Shown here: in pieces, positions 1-5,794 of the stretch
Position numbering within the stretch: position 1 is the first letter of the stretch
How the letters are laid out: each line of letters begins with the position of its first letter
Assembly: GCA_002455335.1 (NCBI GenBank)
Contig: DKKP01000325.1
Location: 1-6,197 of the forward strand
Length of the DNA stretch: 6,197 nt
Source of the DNA: Anaerolineales bacterium UBA6663
GTDB taxonomy: Bacteria; Chloroflexota; Anaerolineae; Anaerolineales; UBA6663
Direction of reading: 5' to 3'
Program-made: the position numbers and the translations under genes
The notes under the pieces: generated by a model
The model's database searches: none
The model's input: only the letters and a program-made list of their open reading frames with translations
Told to the model about the DNA's origin: nothing

Positions 1-479
1 TGATACGGATCCTCACCCGCGCCCTCGACGATGCGGCCCCAGCGGGCGTCGCGGGCGATGTCGAGCATGGGGCCAAAGGTCCAGTGCAGGCCGGCGGCGC
101 GCGCCTCGTTGGCGGCGACCGCCTGAGAGCGCTCGGCCACGGCCGGGTCCCACGATGATGCCATCGCCAGCGGCACAGGGAAGATCGTGCGGTAACCGTG
201 GATCACGTCGAGCGCGAACAGCACAGGGATCCCGGCGGGGCTTTCTTCGACCGCGATCTTCTGCAGTTCATTGAAGCGCTTGGGGTCGTTCACCCACAAC
301 ACGGAGCCCGCCCCGCCCTTGCGGAGCACGTCTTCGGGTTTGGGGCCGGGCACGAGCGCCAGGCCGCCCGCCTGGTTCAGTTGGCCGATCTTGTCAACCA
401 GACTCAACTTGCCGAGCAGGGCGTCGACGCGGGCCGTCACCTCGGCTTCTGTCGGGCCGACGATATTTTGATCGCTCAT
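1..479 (-). CDS. Glycoside hydrolase family 3 beta-glucosidase/beta-xylosidase, N-terminal part (cut by window edge)
   Basis: Reading the minus strand from the ATG at 479 gives 159 codons with no stop, running off the left edge; the rest of the gene (normally 600-800 residues) is missing. The protein looks like BglX-type GH3 enzymes, which remove beta-linked glucose or xylose from the non-reducing end of oligosaccharides. Visible family marks are KLSLVDKIGQLNQ near residues 24-36, ALDVIHGYRTIFP at 89-101 with the substrate-binding Asp91, and the GH3 signature FGPMLDIARDARWGR then EGAGEDPY at 135-159. The catalytic Asp nucleophile lies further on and cannot be seen. The N-terminus is polar with no signal peptide, so a cytoplasmic enzyme acting on imported oligosaccharides is likely, unlike periplasmic E. 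coli BglX. A GGAGGA ribosome site lies four bases before the start. Substrate (glucoside or xyloside) cannot be decided from this part; the nearby xylonate dehydratase makes xylosides worth considering. Confidence 0.93.
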   Translation of the reverse strand, partial: MSDQNIVGPTEAEVTARVDALLGKLSLVDKIGQLNQAGGLALVPGPKPEDVLRKGGAGSVLWVNDPKRFNELQKIAVEESPAGIPVLFALDVIHGYRTIFPVPLAMASSWDPAVAERSQAVAANEARAAGLHWTFGPMLDIARDARWGRIVEGAGEDPY

Positions 480-483
480 GGTG

Positions 484-489
484 TCCTCC
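484..489 (-). promoter_or_regulatory. Ribosome binding site of the GH3 gene
   Basis: The minus strand reads GGAGGA followed by CACC and then ATG. This strong Shine-Dalgarno match fixes the start at 479. Confidence 0.8.
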
Positions 490-512
490 ACATGGGTCGG
501 TTTTCGACTTGC

Positions 513-518
513 ATTATA
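513..518 (-). promoter_or_regulatory. Candidate -10 box (TATAAT) for the GH3 gene
   Basis: The minus strand carries a perfect TATAAT here. Transcription would start near 506, giving a leader of roughly 26 bases that contains the GGAGGA ribosome site. The expected -35 window at about 536-541 reads GCGGCA on the minus strand, a poor match to TTGACA, so the promoter may need an activator. This is a match by eye, without experimental support. Confidence 0.5.
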
Positions 519-527
519 GGCGCACAG

Positions 528-555
528 TTGCCGCATGCCGCCCGGCAAGCATGCC
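528..555. promoter_or_regulatory. Inverted and direct repeat cluster, possible operator
   Basis: TTGCCG at 528-533 and CGGCAA at 543-548 form an inverted repeat with a 9-base spacer. GCATGCC occurs at 533-539 and again at 549-555, a direct repeat with a 16-base period. The cluster covers the -35 region of the GH3 promoter and lies between the divergent hydrolase and AraC-type genes, a usual place for a transcription factor site. Which protein binds, if any, is unknown. Confidence 0.3.
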
Positions 556-743
556 AAAGACCATGGCCGGGCCAAGCGTCGAGCCCGGGCCGGGGTAAGT
601 GCGCCCCATCACAGAGGCCGACTGGAACCCGGCGGTGGACAATCGGGCCAACTCCCTGGAGGATCAGGCAAGCGTCTGAAGGCGTAATGGCGGATACTTG
701 GGCAGATCGAAACGCTTTCGCCGGCCTCCGTCGCGATCAAACC

Positions 744-748
744 GGGAG
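744..748 (+). promoter_or_regulatory. Ribosome binding site of the AraC-type regulator
   Basis: GGGAG, followed by AGGGCCCA, precedes the ATG at 757 by eight bases. An in-frame stop at 685-687 and no start codon between it and 757 support this start. Confidence 0.55.
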
Positions 749-756
749 AGGGCCCA

Positions 757-1725
757 ATGCACAAGGCAGATTTGCAAACAACCGAACAGGACGACGCAGC
801 GTCGCCCGTCGCAGTTGGCGTGGCGCGCCTGGCCGGGCTGATCCGCGCGCACTGCCCGCATGATGGGCGCTTCGAACCCGGCATCCCGGGGATGCGACTG
901 GTACGGTACTCGCGGGTGAGCGGCGAGCGCACGCATACGTCGCAGCGGCCTGTCCTGTGCATCGTGGCGCAGGGCGCAAAGCGCCTCATGCTGGGTTCCG
1001 AGGTTTACGTCTATAACCCGTCACGGATGCTTGTGGTCTCGGTGGATCTGCCCGTCGCGGCCCAGGTCGTCCAGGCGAGCCCGGCCGAGCCCTACCTGGC
1101 GCTTGTCCTCGATCTCGATCCACGGAAGATCGCCGAACTGCAGTTGAAGGCCTACCCAGGTGGCATGCCACGGAGCCTACCGGAGGGACGGGGCATTTAC
1201 CTCAGCCCGCCCAGTGCACCGATCGTCGACGCCGCGGCCCGGTTGATCGAGTTGCTCGGGCAGTCGGGCGAGCTCGAGCTGATCGCGCCGCTTGTGATCG
1301 ACGAGATCCTGATCCGTCTGCTGCGCGGCCCGATGGGTGTGCGCCTGGCACAGATCGGATCGGCCGAGTCGAGCCTGCACAAGGTCGCGCAGGCGATCAC
1401 GTGGTTGCGCACCAACTACGCGCAGCCGATGAAAGTCGAAGATCTGGCGGAGATGGCGCACATGAGCGTGTCGTCGTTCCACCAGCACTTCAAATCCGTG
1501 ACGTCGATGAGCCCCTTGAGTTATCAGAAGGTGCTACGGTTGCAGGAGGCCCGGCGTCTGATGCTCTCGGCCACGCGCGACGCAAGCGCCGCGAGCCGCC
1601 AGGTGGGCTATCTCAGCGCCTCGCAATTCAGCCGCGAGTACGCGCGGTTCTTTGGCCAGCCCCCAACGCGCGACATCGCCCGGCTTGCCGATCAGGGTCT
1701 GCCTGCGGTCGACGAGACGCGCTGA
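757..1725 (+). CDS. AraC-family transcriptional regulator with AraC_N domain (YqhC-like)
   Basis: A complete 322-residue regulator. Residues about 20-190 resemble the AraC_N ligand-sensing domain: RYSRVSGERTHTSQRPVLCIV at 50-70, then a beta-rich stretch with VYVYNPSRMLVVSVDLPV at 83-100, typical of this family. The C-terminal part (about 208-305) is the DNA-binding domain with two helix-turn-helix units: VEDLAEMAHMSVSSFHQHFK at 227-246 and a second at about 276-297 with VGYLSASQFSREYARFFG, followed by the usual Pro-rich end of the family. It is transcribed away from the GH3 gene and towards a transporter and an aldo/keto reductase. Related proteins such as E. coli YqhC respond to aldehydes and activate reductase genes; a similar role here, acting on the two genes downstream or on the hydrolase gene, is inference. 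The family assignment is secure, the ligand unknown. Confidence 0.93.
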   Translation: MHKADLQTTEQDDAASPVAVGVARLAGLIRAHCPHDGRFEPGIPGMRLVRYSRVSGERTHTSQRPVLCIVAQGAKRLMLGSEVYVYNPSRMLVVSVDLPVAAQVVQASPAEPYLALVLDLDPRKIAELQLKAYPGGMPRSLPEGRGIYLSPPSAPIVDAAARLIELLGQSGELELIAPLVIDEILIRLLRGPMGVRLAQIGSAESSLHKVAQAITWLRTNYAQPMKVEDLAEMAHMSVSSFHQHFKSVTSMSPLSYQKVLRLQEARRLMLSATRDASAASRQVGYLSASQFSREYARFFGQPPTRDIARLADQGLPAVDETR

Positions 1726-1730
1726 TCAGC
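1721..1730. repeat. Short perfect palindrome over the regulator stop codon
   Basis: GCTGATCAGC is a perfect 10-base palindrome that includes the TGA stop of the AraC-type gene. It has no loop and no T-run, so it is not a convincing terminator. The following 91 bases to the transporter start hold no clear promoter; a TATAC at 1786-1790 has no matching -35 element. Confidence 0.3.
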
Positions 1731-1803
1731 ACGGGCAGCGACAGCCAGCCCCACGACGCAGGCGGCGATCTGTCGGCGTGTGCGGTATACGCCCACTCAA
1801 AGC

Positions 1804-1812
1804 AGGACCAGG
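1804..1812 (+). promoter_or_regulatory. Probable ribosome binding site of the EamA transporter
   Basis: AGGACCAGG contains two weak Shine-Dalgarno cores, the second ending nine bases before the ATG at 1822. The upstream GTG at 1780 in the same frame has no such site, so 1822 is the preferred start. Confidence 0.45.
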
Positions 1813-1821
1813 TTCATCACA

Positions 1822-2799
1822 ATGTCTAGGCTCGGTTCCCCTATTCGCGGCGCGGCGACGCTCGCGCTGGCGCTCCTGATCTTTTCGCTGCAAGACATCG
1901 CGGTCAAATGGATCGGCGGCAGCTACAACGTCCTCGAGATCGTTTTGATCCGCAGCCTTGTGGCCCTGCCCTGCACGTTTCTGTTCTTGCGGCTCGAGGG
2001 GCGAAACGGTTTGCCGACGACGACGCGCCCTGTGCTTGAGTACGCGCGCGGCGTGCTTCTCTTTCTGTCCTTTACGACGTACATGATGGGGCTGGCGGCT
2101 CTGCCGTTGGCCGAGATGGCGGCCATTCGCAACTCAGGGCCGCTCATGATCACCCTGTTCTCGGTGCTCTGGCTGGGCGAGCAGGTCGGGCCGCGGCGCT
2201 GGCTGGCGCTGGCCGTGGGTTTCGCGGGCGTGCTGCTGATCGTCCAGCCCGGCTCGGCCGCCTTCAACCCGGGCTCGCTCTACGCCCTGCTGGCCACGCT
2301 CACCTATGCGCTCTCGGTCATGATCACGCGCCGGCTGCAGACCACGGATAGCAGCGCGACGATGGCGTACTTCAGCTCGCTGGTCTATCTGGTCGCCGCG
2401 ATCGCGCTTGCGCCGCTCTCGGCCCTGGTCGGTGCACAACAGGGCGCCGACGCCAGCCTCGCGTTTCTGTTCCGCGCCTGGACGGTGCCCACCCTGTTCG
2501 ATGCGGGCATCATGGCCGGGCTCGGGCTGATCTGGGCAGCTGGCATGACCTTCGTGGCGCGCGCCTACAGCATGGCCCCGGCCTCGATCATGGCGCCGTT
2601 CGAATACCTGGCGCTGCTCTACAGCGTGCTGTGGGGCCTCCTGCTCTGGAACGAGGTGCCGACCTGGCTGACCGTGATCGGCGCAGCTCTGACTGTCGGT
2701 AGCGGGCTCTATGTGTTGTATCGCGAGCGCGTGCGGAAGACGCGCGTGCTCGCGCCCGATGGCCCGGCCCCGCACGAAGAGCCGGCGCCGACGGGTTGA
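1822..2799 (+). CDS. EamA/DMT-superfamily transporter, ten membrane helices
   Basis: A 325-residue inner-membrane protein of the drug/metabolite transporter superfamily with two EamA repeats (about 10-142 and 150-298). Ten hydrophobic segments can be drawn at roughly 10-28, 36-56, 74-92, 98-118, 126-143, 149-168, 182-203, 226-247, 257-276 and 281-300. Family-like marks are the end of repeat one (RRWLALAVGFAGVLLIVQPG, 125-144) and of repeat two (PFEYLALLYSVLWGLLLWNE, 259-278). The tail after 300 is short, charged and Pro-rich. Members move small metabolites, amino acids or sugars, often outward; substrate cannot be predicted from sequence. A GTG at 1780 would add 14 residues, but the ATG at 1822 has the better ribosome site and puts the first helix near the N-terminus as usual. 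It lies 96 bases after the regulator and 50 bases before the reductase, so co-transcription is likely, perhaps under that regulator. Confidence 0.92.
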   Translation: MSRLGSPIRGAATLALALLIFSLQDIAVKWIGGSYNVLEIVLIRSLVALPCTFLFLRLEGRNGLPTTTRPVLEYARGVLLFLSFTTYMMGLAALPLAEMAAIRNSGPLMITLFSVLWLGEQVGPRRWLALAVGFAGVLLIVQPGSAAFNPGSLYALLATLTYALSVMITRRLQTTDSSATMAYFSSLVYLVAAIALAPLSALVGAQQGADASLAFLFRAWTVPTLFDAGIMAGLGLIWAAGMTFVARAYSMAPASIMAPFEYLALLYSVLWGLLLWNEVPTWLTVIGAALTVGSGLYVLYRERVRKTRVLAPDGPAPHEEPAPTG

Positions 2800-2837
2800 A
2801 GGCGATCCCAGATCAAACACCGATCGCTCACATCGAG

Positions 2838-2842
2838 AGGAG
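2838..2842 (+). promoter_or_regulatory. Ribosome binding site of the aldo/keto reductase
   Basis: AGGAG lies four bases before an ATG at 2847 and seven before a second, adjacent ATG at 2850. The spacing and the family N-terminus (MDYTRLG) favour 2850. Confidence 0.7.
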
Positions 2843-2849
2843 AGACATG

Positions 2850-3836
2850 ATGGACTACACACGCTTGGGCACCACTGGCTTACAGGTCTCGCGGATCTGT
2901 CTGGGTTGCATGGGCTTCGGAACGGCCGAGGGCTGGGTGCACAACTCCTGGGCGCTCGACGCAGCCGCCAGCCGCCCGATCATCAAGCAGGCGCTCGAGT
3001 TGGGGATCAACTTCTTCGACACGGCAAACGTCTACGCGACGGGGGCCAGCGAGGCGATCCTCGGCCCGGCGCTCAAGGATTTCGCCAAACGCGATGAGGT
3101 GATCATCGCCACAAAGGTCCACGGGCGGATGCGCCCCGGACCGAACGGCGGCGGGCTCTCGCGAAAGCATATCCTCAACGAGATCGACGACAGCCTGCGG
3201 CGCCTGCAAACCGACTACGTCGACCTGTATCAGATCCATCGCTGGGATTACGAGACCCCGATCGAAGAGACGATGGAGACGCTCAACGATGTGGTGCGGG
3301 CCGGCAAGGCGCGCTACATCGGGGCCTCGGCCATGTTTGCCTGGCAGTTTCAGAAGGCGCTGCATGTCGCCGAGCGGCACGGCTGGACGCGGTTTGTGTC
3401 GATGCAGAACCACCTCAACCTGATCTATCGCGAAGAAGAGCGCGAGATGCTCCCGCTCTGCCGCGCCGAAGGGATCGGCGCGATCCCGTACAGCCCGCTC
3501 GCCTCAGGCCGGCTCACGCGCGACTGGACATCCGAGAAAACGGCGCGTTCCGAGACCGACCCGGTGGCGAAGTTCAAGTACGACACGACGGCCGACGCCG
3601 ATCGGCTCGTCGTCGAGCAGGTGGCGGCAATCGCCGAGCAACGCGGGGTCGCGCGTACGCACGTCGCGCTGGCCTGGCTGCTCCAGAAGCAGCCGGTGGC
3701 CGCGCCGATCATCGGCGCCACAAAGACCCGGCATCTCGACGAAGCGATCGGCGCGCTGTCGCTGAAGCTCACGGCCGAAGAGATCGCGGCGCTCGAGGCG
3801 CCGTACGTGCCGCATCGGATCGTGGGGCATCAGTGA
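2850..3836 (+). CDS. Aldo/keto reductase, YajO-like
   Basis: A complete 328-residue NADP(H)-dependent oxidoreductase with a TIM-barrel fold, expected in the cytosol. The catalytic tetrad is intact: Asp57 and Tyr62 (FFDTANVY), Lys89 (IIATKV) and His130 (LYQIHRWD). The cofactor-binding end is seen in IPYSPLASGRL at 212-222 and APIIGATKTRHLDEAI at 285-300. Long stretches (SRPIIKQALE, INFFDTAN, IHRWDY-TPIEET, GKARYIGAS, LIYREEEREMLPLC) match my memory of E. coli YajO, a 324-residue protein linked to 1-deoxyxylulose-5-phosphate formation and general carbonyl reduction. The start at 2850 is chosen for ribosome-site spacing; 2847 adds one Met, and a TTG overlapping the transporter stop was rejected. 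It ends the three-gene plus-strand run. Reduction of sugar-derived aldehydes is a reasonable guess given the neighbours, but the true substrate is unknown. Confidence 0.94.
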   Translation: MDYTRLGTTGLQVSRICLGCMGFGTAEGWVHNSWALDAAASRPIIKQALELGINFFDTANVYATGASEAILGPALKDFAKRDEVIIATKVHGRMRPGPNGGGLSRKHILNEIDDSLRRLQTDYVDLYQIHRWDYETPIEETMETLNDVVRAGKARYIGASAMFAWQFQKALHVAERHGWTRFVSMQNHLNLIYREEEREMLPLCRAEGIGAIPYSPLASGRLTRDWTSEKTARSETDPVAKFKYDTTADADRLVVEQVAAIAEQRGVARTHVALAWLLQKQPVAAPIIGATKTRHLDEAIGALSLKLTAEEIAALEAPYVPHRIVGHQ

Positions 3837-3895
3837 GCGGGGCCCCTCCCGCGACGCCTTGAGGCGGTGCCAGGAGCCTGGAGTTTAGGTCATCC

Positions 3896-3944
3896 CTGTG
3901 GAGCGCTAGAGGGCGGGCTTTTGCCCTCCTCTAGCGCTTCACAG
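3896..3944. terminator. Long hairpin between convergent genes, probable terminator
   Basis: Bases 3896-3912 pair with 3928-3944 over 17 positions, with a single G.T wobble at 3901/3939. After a small internal bulge (GC opposite T), GGGC at 3915-3918 pairs with GCCC at 3923-3926 around a TTTT loop. It lies 59 bases after the reductase stop and 23 bases beyond the end of xylD, so it can serve both. The plus-strand side is followed by the T-rich TTACTTTC, a weak U-tract; the minus-strand side has none. Termination is therefore best supported for the plus strand. The remaining junction sequence, 3837-3895, shows only small stems such as CGCC-TTGA-GGCG at 3855-3866. Confidence 0.7.
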
Positions 3945-3967
3945 TTACTTTCGATGGGGCGCGTGCT

Positions 3968-5752
3968 CTAGTGATTGTGCCGCGGCGTGTTTGCCGCGAT
4001 GCCGCGATACTTGACTGCGGCCTCCAGGGTCGCGCCGCGGTCGAGTTGGCCCACTGATGCGCGGAAGATCTCCTGCCAGGGTGTCTGGCTTTCAGGTACC
4101 GCTGGGACACCGCCCTGACGGCGGCGCGCGATCTCGTCGTCGGCCACAAGCATGTCGCAACGCCCGGCGTTCAGATCGATGCGGATGACGTCTCCGGTGC
4201 GCAGCCAGGCCAACCCGCCGCCCACCGCGCTCTCGGGTGAGGCATGCAGGATCGAGGGGCTGTCCGACGTCCCGGATTGTCGGCCGTCGCCAAGCGTGGG
4301 CAGCGACGTGATCCCGCGCTGCAACAGGGCATCCGGCGGCTGCATGTTGACGACCTCGGCCCCGCCCGGCCAGCCTACCGGCCCTGCGCCGCGGATCACA
4401 AGGATGCAGTGCTCGTCGATGTTCAGCTCAGGGTCGTTGATTCGGGCGTGATAGTCCTCGGCCCCGTCGAAGACGATCGCGCGACCCTCGAAGGCGCCTT
4501 CGCGGCCGGGCTCGCTCAAATAACGTCGCGTGAACTCCTCGGAGATCACGCTGGATTTCATCACGGCGAAGTCGAACAGGTTGCCCGAGAGCACCAGGAA
4601 GCCGGCCTGCGGTTTGAGCGGCGCCGCGAAGGGCGTGATGACGTCGGGATCGGTGCTTTCGCGCCCTGCGATGTTCTCGGCCAGCGTTTGGCCGGTCACG
4701 GTCAGGACATCGCCGGACAGCTTCCCGGCCCCGAGCAACTCGGTCAGCACAGCCGGCACGCCGCCGGCGCGATGGAAGCTTTCGCCCAGGTACTTGCCGG
4801 CCGGCTGCATGTTGACCAGGAGCGGGATATCGAAGCCGTGGGCCCAATCGCCCGCCGTGAGTTCCACGCCAGCGTGGCGCGCCATCGCCATGACATGCGG
4901 CTGCGCATTGGTCGAGCCGCCGATCGCGGCGATCGCCGTGATCGCATTGAGAAAGGCCTCACGCGTGAGGATGCGCGACGGCCGCAGGTCTTCATGCGCC
5001 ATCTCGACGATACGCCTGCCTGTGCGGTACGCCATCTGCGCGCGCTCACGATACGGCGCCGGGATCGCCGCGCACCCGGGCAACGACATCCCCAGCGCCT
5101 CGGCCACGGCGTTCATGGTGGACGCCGTGCCCATGGTGTTGCAGTGCCCGGCCGACGGCGCCGAGGCCAGCGCGGCCTCGAAGAACGTCTCCTCGTCGAT
5201 CTGGCCGGTCGCGAGGCGCCGGCGGCTCCTCCAAATGATGGTGCCGGAGCCCACCAACTCGCCCTCGAACCAGCCGTCGAGCATCGGCCCACCCGAGAGC
5301 ACGATCGCGGGGATGTCGACCGTAGCGGCCGCCATGATCGCGGAGGGCGTGGTCTTGTCGCAGCCGGTCGTCAACACCACGGCATCGATCGGGTAGCCGT
5401 AGAGCGTCTCGACCAGCGTCAGATACGCCAGGTTACGATCGAGCGCGGCCGTGGGGCGGCGACAGTTCTCGAAGATCGAGAACACCGGGAACTCGAGGGC
5501 GATGCCGCCGGCATCGCGGATCCCGTCGCGGACCCGGCGCGCGAGCTCGAGGTGGATGCGGTTGCACGGATTGAGATCGCTGCCCGTCTGGGCGATCCCG
5601 ATGATCGGCCGCCCCGCGCGCAGCTCTTCGGGCGTGATGCCATAGTTCATGAAGCGCTCGAGGTAAAGGGCGGTTTGATCGATGCGCTCGGGATCATCGA
5701 ACCAGTCGCTCGAGCGGAACCGACGTGGTGTTGAGCCTGTAGAGGTCGTCAT
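3968..5752 (-). CDS. xylD: D-xylonate dehydratase (IlvD/EDD family, XylD type)
   Basis: A complete 594-residue dehydratase expected to convert D-xylonate to 2-keto-3-deoxy-D-xylonate in the cytosol, a step shared by the Weimberg and Dahms routes of xylose oxidation. From memory it follows Caulobacter XylD along its whole length, including TPRRFRS at 8-14, LERFMNYGITPEELR at 31-45 and the C-terminal PRHNH. Cys63 (NPCNR), Cys131 (GCDKTTP) and Cys204 (GHCNTMG) fit the three [2Fe-2S] ligands; Asp132 and Lys133 fit the metal site, Lys133 being the position carbamylated in relatives. DGRQSGTSDSPS at 489-500 carries the likely catalytic Ser493. The start at 5752 has AAGGA five bases upstream. It is the second gene of a minus-strand operon, 42 bases after the SDR stop. 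L-arabonate or another aldonate is the main alternative substrate, since members overlap in specificity. Confidence 0.93.
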   Translation of the reverse strand: MTTSTGSTPRRFRSSDWFDDPERIDQTALYLERFMNYGITPEELRAGRPIIGIAQTGSDLNPCNRIHLELARRVRDGIRDAGGIALEFPVFSIFENCRRPTAALDRNLAYLTLVETLYGYPIDAVVLTTGCDKTTPSAIMAAATVDIPAIVLSGGPMLDGWFEGELVGSGTIIWRSRRRLATGQIDEETFFEAALASAPSAGHCNTMGTASTMNAVAEALGMSLPGCAAIPAPYRERAQMAYRTGRRIVEMAHEDLRPSRILTREAFLNAITAIAAIGGSTNAQPHVMAMARHAGVELTAGDWAHGFDIPLLVNMQPAGKYLGESFHRAGGVPAVLTELLGAGKLSGDVLTVTGQTLAENIAGRESTDPDVITPFAAPLKPQAGFLVLSGNLFDFAVMKSSVISEEFTRRYLSEPGREGAFEGRAIVFDGAEDYHARINDPELNIDEHCILVIRGAGPVGWPGGAEVVNMQPPDALLQRGITSLPTLGDGRQSGTSDSPSILHASPESAVGGGLAWLRTGDVIRIDLNAGRCDMLVADDEIARRRQGGVPAVPESQTPWQEIFRASVGQLDRGATLEAAVKYRGIAANTPRHNH

Positions 5753-5757
5753 GGCAA

Positions 5758-5762
5758 TCCTT
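5758..5762 (-). promoter_or_regulatory. Ribosome binding site of xylD
   Basis: The minus strand reads GGAAGGA, then TTGCC, then ATG. The AAGGA core is five bases from the start and supports 5752 as the first base of xylD. Confidence 0.7.
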
Positions 5763-5794
5763 CCGAAAGAACCCTCGAACGCCGGCGCGGGTCG

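Noticed and set aside
693..698. GATACT as a -10 box for the AraC-type gene
   Set aside because: Only a partial match, with no -35 element at a suitable distance. No convincing promoter for this gene could be named.
198..863. Plus-strand open frame (221 codons) crossing the divergent intergenic region
   Set aside because: It runs antisense through the GH3 gene and then out of frame into the AraC-type gene. Composition and lack of any motif mark it as a shadow.
1780..1821. GTG start adding 14 residues to the EamA transporter
   Set aside because: There is no good ribosome site before it; the ATG at 1822 has one and begins the usual N-terminus close to helix one.
2796..2849. Upstream TTG start for the reductase overlapping the transporter stop
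   Set aside because: The extra 18 residues are not part of the family N-terminus, and a strong AGGAG site sits directly before the ATG pair at 2847-2852.
2134..2862. Minus-strand open frame (242 codons) opposite the EamA transporter
   Set aside because: The sense strand encodes a clear ten-helix transporter. The antisense product is Arg/His/Gln-rich, with no recognisable domain and no ribosome site.
4244..5734. Long plus-strand open frame (496 codons) opposite xylD
   Set aside because: It is antisense to a complete, well-conserved dehydratase. Its translation is rich in Arg, Gly, Ala and His with no family features, as expected for a shadow frame in GC-rich DNA.
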